Shown one piece after another: positions 37,296-50,500 of a stretch of DNA of 64,000 nucleotides; positions within the stretch are counted from its first letter, which is position 1; each line of letters begins with the position of its first letter. The translations under genes were made by a program, and so were the position numbers. Where the stretch lies: positions 31,481,554 to 31,545,553 of the forward strand of contig NC_090282.1 in NCBI RefSeq assembly GCF_037392515.1. The letters are read 5' to 3'. The notes under the pieces were generated by a model, which did no database searches, was not told the origin of the DNA, and saw only the letters and a program-made list of their open reading frames with translations. This DNA is from Haliotis asinina. Lineage: Eukaryota; Mollusca; Gastropoda; Lepetellida; Haliotidae.

Positions 37296-39523
37296 GTAAG
37301 TAGGTCACTTATGTTTGTGTCGTTAGCTTGCAACTCTAATTAGTTTGGCGTGTGATTCCCAGTCGAGAATGAGACAATGTTTTGGTTTGTCTCACAAAGA
37401 TTACCCCACGCAGCAGAACCAGGTCCCTTGTTCTCTACGCGTAAACTGCCATGCATGAATTTTTTTTATCGCAGACGTTTCAGTTTCCAAACTTAGTGTT
37501 GTGTCGCTGTGCTCTTGATTCTGCACAGTGGTATGGCAACGCATTTTGATATTGCAACAAGCATACACTTATTCTCTGACAATATGTATTGACCGTATGT
37601 GAGATGAACCAGGCGGGATTTCATAACGCAACACATCACCATAGTCTGTCTCACAATCCCAGAGCCACACTATTTTCGCCACTACCAAGCCCGCCTTGCA
37701 ATGCTAAAGCCCCAAATGAAGCAAGTCTAGATGTTCTCGTTCTCCAAGGACACTTGGGCTCCATTTCATATTAAATGGATTATGTTATCACTATCAAAAT
37801 CATACACGTTCAGAGCCTTGTCTGCACATCACCGCACTATGCTTCGCCTTGACGTCTCTCCACACTGTGGACAGCTCCTGTCCTGTTACCACACAAGCGT
37901 GGAGCACTGAAGATTTATATACAACTGTGATACAAAAAACACGCCACTTACAGTCATTCGATGCCACTGTGAGATTGACAATCAGTGGAAAATGTAGACA
38001 TGCTTCGGGTAAAGGTACAAACAAGAGAAATATTAAAATCTGGAAACAACAGGCTAAACGAAAACGCGGGAGATCAGGAAAACATAAACTGCAAGACGTT
38101 AATTTGAACTGTTAATTATTACCTTTGAGACTTATGCAAACCTAGGGGAGATATTATTGTTCAGACACTGCAAATCAGATCAGACTTCGACCCCCGAACC
38201 ACGGCCTCCTTAACACGTGCAGATAGTATTCAGAGTAGGCAGGGCTAGTTTGTTGAGCTAGTTGGCTTTATCAGAGAGTGCAAGTTTCAGGTTCAGCTGT
38301 TACATTCTCATATATCGATAACATGAACACTTCTCCCCTTGACTGATATCACCAGCGGCGGAAAGGACGGGAGGTGGGGACATAGTTCGGGACCCATATT
38401 TCACGTTTGTAATCTAATTATGTCAGAATTGGTATGCGATTCGCCGCCACAGAGGAAAAGTTGCTTTGTTGCATACGGTCCATAGTAGAAGACAGGAAAT
38501 CCAGATTGTCTTGTGTCACAAGGCTTTTACCACATAGATATGAAGTGCTGGAAATATGTCTCATTTAAAGGGAGTGGGTGAGTGATTGAGTTTAGTTTTA
38601 CGCCGCACTCAGCAATATTCCCGCTATATGGCGGCGGTCTGTAAATAATCGAGTCTGGACCAGACAATCCAGTGATTAACAACATGAGCATCGACCTGCG
38701 CAATTGGGAACCGATGACATGTGTCAACCAAGTCAGCGAGTCTGACCACCCGATCCCGTTAGCCGCCTCTTACGACACACATAGTCACCTTTTATGGCAA
38801 GCATGGGTTGCTGAAGGCCTATTCTACCCCGGGACTATCACGGGTCCATTTAAAGGGTATCTGTTTTCAAAAGAGCTGGGAAAAAAATGATTGTCCGTTA
38901 GACATATTAAATGGCTAATTTGTTGTTGTGTTCCCAAAAATGTTGCAAAATTACTGATAGAAATTGCATGTTTAAACTGATTGGCAACAGCGACAACGAT
39001 TATCGATTGTCCGGAGCGTTTAACAAATGATATAAAAACGAAAGGGTGAAGTGCCCACTCAGACACTGATCTCGACAAGATTGCTCCCCTCTAAGGAAGG
39101 TGAAATAAGCTGGTGATGCAGCTGGTGTTTGGTAACGGCTTATAGTAGGGATATCTCAGAGTATGTATGCAAACAGATTTATTTCAACCCTACCGCAGGG
39201 GATTAAGAAGTGCTAAGATGAAATCCCATGTCACGTCTACAAGTGTACAATGTGTCCCGGTAAGGGTGTTAGCACTACATGTATGTCTTATCCGGGAAAG
39301 TAACATCTAGAACGGCACTCAGTAGACTTGTTAAGTCTCTAAGGTAAAAATTAATACTTTTAAATGGGAATTTCTATAAAAAAATAAAATAAATAACAGA
39401 CTGAGGTCCTTAGAGTCTCTACGGTAAAGATCAATAGTTAGAAATGATAATACGTATATGGTAAAGATTAATCGTTAATTAAATGTTCATGTGATAATTT
39501 CTACCTATCTACCTACCTACCAA

Positions 39524-39567
<44 letters not shown>

Positions 39568-42500
39568 AATTCAGATTCGGGATTCAAATGCCGAAACACG
39601 ACTATGAAGAAAACTCAAAGTTGAGGTTGAAATATGGAAAAATGTAGGTTTGAGGGTTCATGTTTTCAAGATACCAAGGTTTACTATGGGCCCTAGTACC
39701 TCAATTAAATATATATTCTGTCACCATCGTCCTCTTATTTCTTGTTCTGCAATATAGTTCAAGAAAATCTGTGCTTTCATTAAGTTGACGCCAAGCCCAT
39801 AATGTGTCCCATCGAAGCTTGTCACTCCTTGTGTAAGATTAAATGTATCCAAAACGGGCACATCGTGTTCCTTGAAAAGTTTCGTCATTGCTTTGTTGAA
39901 AGCCTTAATGTTCTCTGAACCCTGGAATATGAAGTAGGGCGATTTGGTTAGACCAGGTGAATGAATGTTTGACCACATAAACAACGGCCATTTTGATGTT
40001 TTATTTTTCAAAAGGTCTAATGATGGTTTTATGTAGGTTGTTGCTAATGCAGAATTGGCGTTGTCATGGATACCGATGCCTCCGAGAATGAGATGCCGGC
40101 GTTGGTTTGCTGCCAGTTTGACGTACCGTAACATGCCTAGTTTTGCCTGAAAATGTGAGTGACTGGCAAAATTCACGTGAACGCTTCCGTTGCACAGCGA
40201 GTGTCCGGGATGAATATCGATGTATGTGCGACATTCTTTTAAACCAAAAGCATTCATACCCAAACATTTCTTTAGCAATTCTGAAACAAAAGAAGAGGAT
40301 TCATTAATATAATCAAAGTGAAGAGATACTGTGAATGTTTTCATTTGTTTGGATTATTAACATTAGAAACGGCGAATATTTTGTTATATATTTCTATTGT
40401 ACATGTTTGCAAGTGAATGTACTTGTGAATACATAAACCCTGTAACAATAACATTTGCAACATTTCATCGAAAGCAGGGACGGTAGGTTATTCAAAACAA
40501 GCATACGAACATAAATAGCAGATTCAATGAAAAGTGAAAAAATATTAAAAGTAAAATACAGACTTTTTTAAATGATATTTGTATTGTTCCCATGGGTACA
40601 CCATTGAGACACCAGTTCACATTTTACAGTTTAGTAGGTTTTGAAAATTTACATTTTCACATTAGAAATTGACCGAATATAGAAACAAGTTTCGTTGTTA
40701 AATTGGGAACATAGATCTCCACTTTCTGTAATGACTTTGGAGACTATCATGTTTTATCGCGATGAACTTTTCTACATTGACAATTTCTCTCAAAATATAC
40801 ATGAACTTTTGAAGTTTTGGAGGGTATTGATTAATCCAGCATGAATGAATATACTTGTTGGCCGAAAGAATAATATGATTTAGTAGTCTGTCTGTGCATA
40901 ATGACCCTAACCAAAGGAGATATTTTGCTATTTTAAGTGTATTCTCAATATGATCATTCATCCAGGCTTCAAGTTCATTCCATTATGTTTGTGTTACTCT
41001 ACATTCCCAATAAACATGACAATTATTCTCATTCAGCTCATTACAAAAACAGCAAACAGTATTGTCAACAAGTTTCATTTTAAATAGTTCAGTTTTAGTG
41101 TAGAAAACTTGTATTGAAAATCAAGTAGTTTAACATCTTTCAAACCATTTCTATAAGTGATAAAAATTCGATTCCAATCAAAAGTAATATTACCAAAAGT
41201 TGTTTGCCATTTAAGACAGATTTTAGGTAAATCTAGATCCGAAATCAAGGTGTCATAAAAAAATCTAGCTCCTTTGCTTGATTTCAATAAATTCCAGTGA
41301 CACTCAGTTATGACTCACATGACTTTTTACAAGCTTTCAGAACATCCCTCAAATAAGGGTTATCAATGTGTGTTACTTGGTCAACATTTGCACCAGATTT
41401 AAAAATGACATCGAAAGGAATATTATAGGGATTTTCAACTTTTGTTTTTCTACAGTAAGATCTCAGGTTAGCTAGTTTCAAAGCTTCACAAAAGGTTATA
41501 GTGTCAACCATCCTTAAACCACCATTTTTGTGTACTCTTTTCAAATTGGTCCTTTTGATTTTATCAGGTTTGTCATTCCATATGAATTTAAAAAAGATAC
41601 TCTCCAATGAAGTAATGAAGTCTTTGGGAGGATTAGGCAAAGTATTGAATATATGGACAAGTTTTGGCATAGCCAAAGTTTTTATGACAGTTATTTTACC
41701 AATCGGTGTCAAGTGTCTTTTCCTCCATTGCGACAGCAGTCTATTTATTTCTTCTAATCTTTTTCTTGTATTGATTACCCACAGACTTAAAATCTGTGTT
41801 GAATTTAATTCCCAAGACTTCAAACACACCATTTTGCCATTCTATCTTAACGTCTTTACATAATATGTCCATACTATTTCTCTTTGATCCAGTCCATATT
41901 GCTTCTGTCTTATCAATATTTATTTTAAGTCCCGACTTTTTATAAAGTATATTAATTTCATTAATAACAGCCTTTAAGCTTTGTTCATTTCCGTCTAGAA
42001 ATAATTCCGTGTCGTCAGCATATTGGTTTAATTTATACTCATTATTGTCAATAACAATACCTGTTATGTTCTCATTATTTCTAATCATAAACTCAAGTAT
42101 TTCGGCGACGAAAATAAAGAGATATGGTGACAGAGCGTCCCCTTGCCTGCATCCGCGTTCATTTACGAAAAATTCGGGGAGTTTACCATGTTAGATGACA
42201 CATGATGCTGTTTCATATGTAAGTATGTTTATCCATCGAGTGATTTCGGGGCCAAAACCAAACTTAGCTAGAACAATATTCAGGAACTCTTTGGACACTG
42301 TATCGAAGACCTTCTCAAAATCTATTAGGAGAATTAAACCTGGGATATTTCTTTTGTTAGTTTCGTCATTAATGAAATTAAGTATTACCAGCTGGTGTCT
42401 TCTTGCTCAAAGGTCCTTGGGTGTTGTTGCCTCTTAGTATAATGAGGAGTGCCGAAAACAGGTGTCGCTGAAAAGAGTCCCCAACAACTAGAATAGTTCC

Positions 42501-45500
42501 GTTTCTCAGTAAAGCACAAGCTTGTTTGGCACTGTACAGTTTTGGTTGACACCTTTCATCCGAGGGCCGCCATGCTGCAAATTCCGCATGGATCTGTTGA
42601 CGGATGTCGTAACAATTCCGACATTGGCATTGTGACACGGTCATTTTACGGCAGTGCCCCTCAAAACAGCATGGCTTTGGGCCGCTCTCCAGGCATAAAG
42701 CACGAGGCTCGCGTTTGCCACCAATCGTAGTATTCCCGCATCTGTCGTCTTTCCTTGAAAAATTTTGACCTCTCCTGACTAAAGATAGGAAAGTGTCAAT
42801 TTTTTCCTGTTCCAGTATGGTCAATGGACGCTTAACCCAATGTCCAGTGGTCATTTTTGACAACACATCCGGGCATATTTCTTTTCGGGTGGTCGTTTTA
42901 GATTGAGCGACATGATGATGCGCATGGTCCAAACCGATGTGTTTGAGCAAATGTGTAAGTGAGTTTGGTTTAGTGCCTTTTTGTATGCCATGTGTAATTG
43001 CCAAGTCAACTACTACAATCGTCCCGACTAAAGCGCACACAGCTAACAGCATCTTCTGTTTGCGAATTCTCGCCATTAGTGATCGTTTACTGCAAACCAG
43101 TCAAATTCTGAAAAAATAAAAAGGGTCTTTGTATGCAATAACAATAACAATTTTATGTGCTTCTTTGAGTGTGGATAAATATGCTTAGCATGACATCTCC
43201 TTTCAGTGACCAGGTTCAAAATTACTGTACTGTACTCGAAAAACTCAAATTAGACGTTTGTGAGACATTATGTCCTCTCCGCACATTCTGGAACAAACTA
43301 TCAACCACCTTTCCTCGATGTTATCTTCTCCAAATTTCCAATAGCTCCAAACGAACACAAGCTTTTGCTACTCACAAGCTAAGGCCATCTTTGCACGTGT
43401 ACATACAGGTCTAGGCACTTCGCCAGACCTTACGTTTGTTGAACCCTTAAGTCCACATAAATCATATATATGCATGAGTGGGCGGAGCTTATGTAACCAT
43501 GCCGTACATCTCTCTTACGCACAACTTCTCAATTGAACACGGAAGAGCATTTACTTCTGGTGAGTCGTGTAAAGTTGAATAGCGTGCAGTTATTCATGTT
43601 CAATCGTCGAGGTTTAAGGGCCGCACATACGTTGTTTAGTTCTTTCGGTGACAAACAACGTTTTACGTCAATGGCGATAGCAGTCTTGCAAGGGACATGC
43701 CATGGATAATCATTCTCGACAGGCGCTGTGTGACACAGAAAACTGTGGCATGTAACAGACTATACAAAAGCATTTGGACTAGGTTTCATGGCTAGAACAT
43801 GCGTGTATACTCTCTCTAAAACGAAACCCATAGGCAATTGTATCTTTAAAAATCTAATAATTACCCAGTGTGTTCAAACAATCGTCAAAATATGTGTTGA
43901 TAATTTCCGAGAGCGTCCGTGGTGGTTGGTCTCGGGTGATAGTTCAGGATGGTGGACAAGAGACAGGCAAGACATGAGTCGACGGTATACAGTCGTGCCC
44001 CGTTTATCCGAACACTTGTGGTTTTATCGAAATTGTCCGGATTAGCGCATTTTCGCATATCTGAATCATGGGCCATAAGCCGAGGAAACGTACAAAGAAA
44101 CGAACGTAGTCGGCATCAGACATAATCTATATTTATTACACATAAACAAATATCAGTGCATACGTAAAATGTCTCATACCTTTCTTGCAGTTATGCTCGC
44201 TTGAAGAAATCAGTCATAGCCTTTAGCACTGGCTGTGTAGAAAAGCGAGGACTTTCGCCAGTCCGTTCGTCACTGTCGACATTAACAAGATCATCGGCAG
44301 TAACAGTCACAGTTGCAACTTGTGCATAAGATCGTAGTGCATCGCGAAGTTCCGACAAGGCCATGTCCTCATTTGATTGGATATCCACATGACGAAAGCA
44401 GTTAGGAATTGTCTTCTCGCTCACAGCTGTCCAAGCTTGCCCCACAAATTAGCACGCCTCAAAATTAACTCAGTATCAGTGTCACCTTGCTTCTCACGCT
44501 TCAAAGACTGCCGACTTCTTTGTTACGTCACGCAAGACCCTCGGTGATCACGTGTGTAAACATATGGGTGCTCAACCATCCGGATATACGAGACAAAAAT
44601 GTACATAATTTAGTGTTTTGTATGTAAAAACACAGGCAAAGTGTAGCGCAAAATGGGTTGCGCAGCAGAACGAAACTGACCAGTCTTCGTATATGCGAGC
44701 AAAGCGAGCAAAGGTTGGCAACAAACTTTCCTCGCTTCGGTCCGAAAAGTATTTTTCATGTCAAAATGAAATATCGCCACCATCAAATATAGACACACAT
44801 TTACTCACAGGGTTGTGCTCTCAGATTTCTAACCTCATACTTAACAATTACTCACGTGAAATATATTTTAATCAACGTTTTAAGCGCCGCTAGTGCTCTC
44901 ACAGAGCGTTCTTCGCCTCCATTACCCCTGCCAGCTTCCAGCCATGTTTTAGTATTGTTTGGTCGAATGATGGTCCAAATGGTACATACAGTTGTAAACA
45001 TGTGACAGGACGCACATCGGGACTGAGTGGCCAATGATCCCGATGTGGAGACCCACTCTGTCACCTACACACGTTCAGAAGTCCGACGGCGATTCTTCAT
45101 CGTCGACGTAGTCCTAGGTGGGGCGACGGCCTTGGCCGAAACCCCGACCAGCCGCACAATCCGTCCACTTCCGTCGATGATTTGGTTTCCTTGCTTGGTG
45201 CCCATGGCTGGTCTTGCTGGTTGGTCTCCCGACTGACCATTTCAGTCAGGTTTTTATACACCGGGTCATTACGCCACATTGTGCAAGGTCACTGGCCTAT
45301 GCGCATGTACATACGTAAGATTCGCCGACGTAGGGAGGTGTTAATTGGCATGTACTGATAGCGTTTGAGAATTAGGGTCCTGCGTGCCTTCGAGTGATTT
45401 GATTGGCTAATACGTGAACTTTGACATTACTGGTGCTCTTGTATCTCTATCACTGCCACTGTCAGCAGCATCCATTCGCGTCCTCCCGCACAAACATATT

Positions 45501-47539
45501 GTCACTGCCATGCCTCTCGTGGTTTCTTATGCAGGGGTCAACAGCACTTCCCAGAATTTGAACACAATAGGCTTGAAATCGTCTTCGTTCGAGGTTGTAG
45601 GCTGTGTTTTCAGACCCAATTTTCGGTGGAGTCTTCAACATAAACGTCGAATCTCGACAAATGGGAATTCCAAGCCGAGATGAGAAAGCGTCACTGGCAT
45701 CCTGCGCAGAGCGTCGCCGAATTATTTACAGTAACTCGTCCTCCGATGAAGAACATTAAGTTCAGTTCCCTGTTATTCACATTCATCTTTGCTGTTGAGT
45801 TTGGCGCTCCTTATTAAATGCTCCCTAGAATCATCTTCTTAGGGAACACTTCTCAACATGACGACTAGCCCGACAGTGATGGCCGAGTGACATTGAGGTA
45901 AGATTTAGGTCACGTAGTCAAGTTCAAAATATTTACACTTCACAAGTGTTTTGATGAATTACATTGTTGCTTTTGAAGACAAATCCTCAACTGAAAAGAA
46001 TTAAATTTTCAATACGAATTGATTCTGTCTTAATTTGTTTATTTTCTTGTGATTCAAAAAGCTCGTGACAAACCAAAATTATTTCACGAGGGTCATAAAC
46101 TTGATATGAAAGGGGAACGAGTTTAATATCCTATAAGTGTGACGTTAAACATAAAAAAAACAAGCAAACACATGCTCACAATAAAGGCGGAACGGCACAA
46201 GGACTCGGTCTGGGCAGAGATTTATTATCGACAAAGAGGTTTGTCGCTTCTATATTTATTAATCTAATAACAAAACTGCACAAATAAAAACAAACAAATT
46301 TGTGAGGTTCCGAAATAGTTGATGACTATGTCTTTCAAGAGCCAGTCGAACCACAAATGGTAGTACCATGTATGGATCATTGAGTTAAGGGAGGTCCAGT
46401 TCAAGAGGTTTCGCTGTATGTAATCCGAATATGCTTCAATAAATGTATGTCTTTGATAAAAATATATGCTGTCACCATCGTCCTCTTATTTCTTGTTCTG
46501 CAATATAGTTCAGAAGAATCTGGGCTTTCATTAAGTTGACGCCAAGCCCATAATGTGTCCCATCGAAGCTTGTCACTCCTTGTGTAAGATTAAATGTATC
46601 CAAAACGGGCACATCGTGTTCCTTGAAAAGTTTCGCCATTGCTTTGTTGAAAGCCTTAATGTTCTCTGAACCCTGGAATATGAAGTAGGGCGATTTGGTT
46701 AGACCAGGTGAATGAATGTTTGACCACATAAACAACGGCCATTTTGATGTTGCATTTTTTCAAAAGTTCCTATGTTGGTTGGATGTGTGTCCAATGTTGC
46801 TGTTTATGTTACTCTGGTGCCTGTTATACATTTAATATGCATATATACTTTTCATCAACTAGTTGTAGTAACCTTAAGCTTTATGTTGATAATGATGTAA
46901 AGATATTCGTGAATTATCAGCAGATTTGTATCAGTTATTAAACAAAGCATTCCATGATCAAGGTATACACTTTATTTTAGTCAGTTGTCCAACTCGTCGA
47001 AACTATAAATATTGTGTAATTTTTAAAAATGTTATCAATCAATGTTCGCTTCTGTGTTATTTACGTACATCGACTCCATATCTCTATAGGAAGTATTTAT
47101 CTCCGACTCAGCTCTCATGACCGAGCGATAGAAACTGGTACATACCTAAAATAAATCTTGTTAGTCATAAATGTTTAACGTGTAAAATTGTTATTGAAGA
47201 TGAATTGCATTTTACTTTGAAAGCATATTATTACGAATGTCCATCAACATTTACGCTCATGCAACTTCCTGATATTAACATGTGTTAGAATAGTATGTAA
47301 GTTAGGCAAATATTTATCAGAGTCCCAGGAAAGGCGCGTATTTGACTCAAAAAAATTACATTTCCTCAAATAATTACAAATCTAGGAGTACAAAAACCGC
47401 ACACGAATCACTTAGAACCCAATAGATATGTAATGCCTTGCGTACTTTACTCAGTTAACTAAACTGACTTATGTATGATAATTTCTCCCACTACATAACA
47501 CACTCTGTACAAATTCGGTATGAAGAACTTCCCAGTGTA

Positions 47540-47571
<32 letters not shown>

Positions 47572-50500
47572 TGTGATATCCCAGTGTGCCAACAATTCCT
47601 TCTGCCCACAGTCTTATCCGAGAGAAGAAAAGAAGGAGTTGTAGACTATAACTGTCAAATACAACTTTATGGTTGAGTGGAATGGTTTTGAAGTTTAGTC
47701 TGGTATACCCGTCAACAGCAATGATGATTGATTGATCTGATATATAGAATAACAGGCTTGGTCCCGGGGTGCCGGCCTGTTAATGTTGCTGCACTAATCC
47801 GCTGCACGCAGGTCGTATCAAATGTGAATGTACAATTTACATGTAGGGTTTAGTAATGGGTGGTACTTGTGTTACTAAGGTGTGGCATCTTGTCATAACA
47901 TCTAAATGTGAAATTGGAAGGAAAACCTTCTACGGCGATGCTGGTATCCTTTGCAGGATGATTGGGACACTGACCTAGCTTAGTCACGAGATCATCTTTC
48001 ATGCTGACAGTGGCGGTACAGTCTAGTGCCGAGTATGCCCAATGAATGCTACTATATCGTCTACTTTTGACCAATAGGATTAGTATTATAACTTATATTT
48101 CAGGTATGCATGCCCATTTACCAATTCAAATTAAATAAATATTAATGTTTTGCAAGTTCCTAAGCACACAAGTTAAGAAATTGTCGAGAATCAACACATT
48201 TCACTCACAAATAAACTTTAAAGGGGCACTGAACATGAAATGACGTTGAAATTGACATACAGTAAGAGACGACAAAATACCAGCGCCTTTATCAAACACG
48301 AGTTGCGTGGATAAGCGCGCTATGTAGTATTCATATAATTGTGTTACTTGACACTAAATACTCCCCCGTGTCACATTTTCTTTCCGATCACATTTACAAG
48401 AATACTGTTTAAAAACCTGATAAACATATTCCACTATTTGTCAAGATTCACTTTGTGAGCGGACCGATTCGTTAACCTTCATGACTGCGAACAGCGTTTT
48501 CTGTCGTGCCGTTTGTCTTACCGCTTTCCTCCACGGTTTTTACGCTTATACACATAAGAGCTCGAACCGCGGTTTGGAAAATGATTTTAAAAATTAAAAT
48601 CTAGACTTTTCTAGTCGCATAGTTTCATCACCCATCACACAAAGATTTTAGAAACGTCTACCGCTACACTTTAGAAACAGAGATTTTAGATAATTCTGTC
48701 ACTATACTGTATCAAATACATATAGTGGACATCAAATATTGTAGCGGTAGAATTTTCTAAAATCTTTATTTCTTCATCAGTAGGTTTCAGTATCGCTTAA
48801 AGCTCCTCCAGTTCTCGATGTGTTGCGTTTCAGGTGTTTGGCGAGGGATCGGTGGCCCAGTTTCTTCTCAGTGATGGAAAGAATGGATCCCCACTATCCA
48901 TCTACTGGTCATGGGGGATAGGCGTTGCCATGGGGATATACGTGTCGGGAGGAGTTTCCGGTAACTATGTTTCAACTTGCAGCTCTCTTGGACATGTCAA
49001 GTGGGGTCTGATTGCCAACTGTCGTGTCCAGCTGACCTGAAGCGTCATCCCGAAACATCCAGTAGCATGGCAATCTCACCTTGTTTACTGTTTAACAATA
49101 TTCAGCAATATTCCGGAAATGGCCAGCTATATTGGTGACGATGTTCTGTAAATGAACCAGTCTGACCAGACAATCTAATGATTAGTCGCCTCAAGGAATA
49201 CCAATTTTAACACCTGAGCTATGATTTAGAATAGGACTGAGAATTCATCATCCTAAAATGTACATATTTCCCAAAGAGAACTCTTTAATGTAGCTTATCC
49301 CTGATTCATGAACTTGTACCCTTCAACGAAACTAATCATTTGCGTAGATCGATGTCGATGTTGTTGTGTCAGAAATCGATTGTTATACAGATGGAATATT
49401 GGTGAATGGAGCTTAACATTAAACTCACTCATTCACTCACTCAAAGAAACTAAACTTACAAAGTCATAAGACTTTAAGATGTTAATTAACCTTTAAAAAA
49501 TGAAGTCATGGTGATATCTGCGATGACGTTGCCAGAAGCAATGACCATGTCAACAATCAATGTCTTTTATAGGTGGCCACCTTAATCCCGCCGTTACTGT
49601 AGCCCAAGCGTTCCTTGGGAGGATTCAGTTGAAGAAAGTGCCTGTCTTCATCCTGGCCCAGTACTTGGGGGCTTTCATCGCCTCCGTCCTGGTATACCTA
49701 GTGTATATAGGTGAGTGTGTCCTGGTATACCTCGTGACTGTAGGTGTGTGTGTCCTGATGTTCCTGGTTTATGTAGGCGAGTGTGTCCTAGTATATCTGC
49801 TGTATATAGGTGAGTGTGTCCTGGCATATCTGCTGTATATCGGTGAGTTTGTCCTGGTATATCTGGTGTACGTAGGTGAGTGTGTCCTGGTATATCTGGT
49901 GTATATAGGTGAGTGTGTCTGGTGTATATAGGTGAGTGTGTCCTGGTATATCTGCTGTATATAGGTGAGTGTGTCCTGGTATATCTGGTGTATATAGGTA
50001 AGTGTGTCTGGTGTATATAGGTGAGTGTGTCCTGGTATATCTGGTGTATATAGGGGAGTGTGTCCTGGTATACTAGTATCTGGTGTAAATGTGTCCTGGT
50101 TTATCTGGTGTATATAGGTGAGTGTGTCCTAGTATACCTGGTGTATTTAGGTGACTGTGTCCTGGTATATCTGGTGTATATAGGTGAGTGTATCCTGGTA
50201 TATCTGGTGTACATAGGTGAGTGTGTCCTGGTATATCTGGCTTATATAGGTGAGTGTGTCCTAGTATATCTGGTAGACATAGGCGTGTCTTGGTATATCT
50301 GCTGTATATAGGTGAGCGTGTCCTGGTATATCTGGTGCATATAGCTGAGTGTGTCCTAGTATATCTGGTAGATGTAGGCGTGTCTTGGTATATCTGGCGT
50401 ATATAGGGGAGAGTGTCCCAGTATGTCTGGCAGATATAGGAGTGTCCTGGTATATCTGGTGTATAGGCGAGTAAGCTCTAATATATGTGGTGTATGTAGG

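Noticed and set aside
50060..50311. 83-codon hydrophobic repeat frame
   Set aside because: Part of the 33-bp intronic array, in a different frame from exon 3 after shortened units; not a separate gene.
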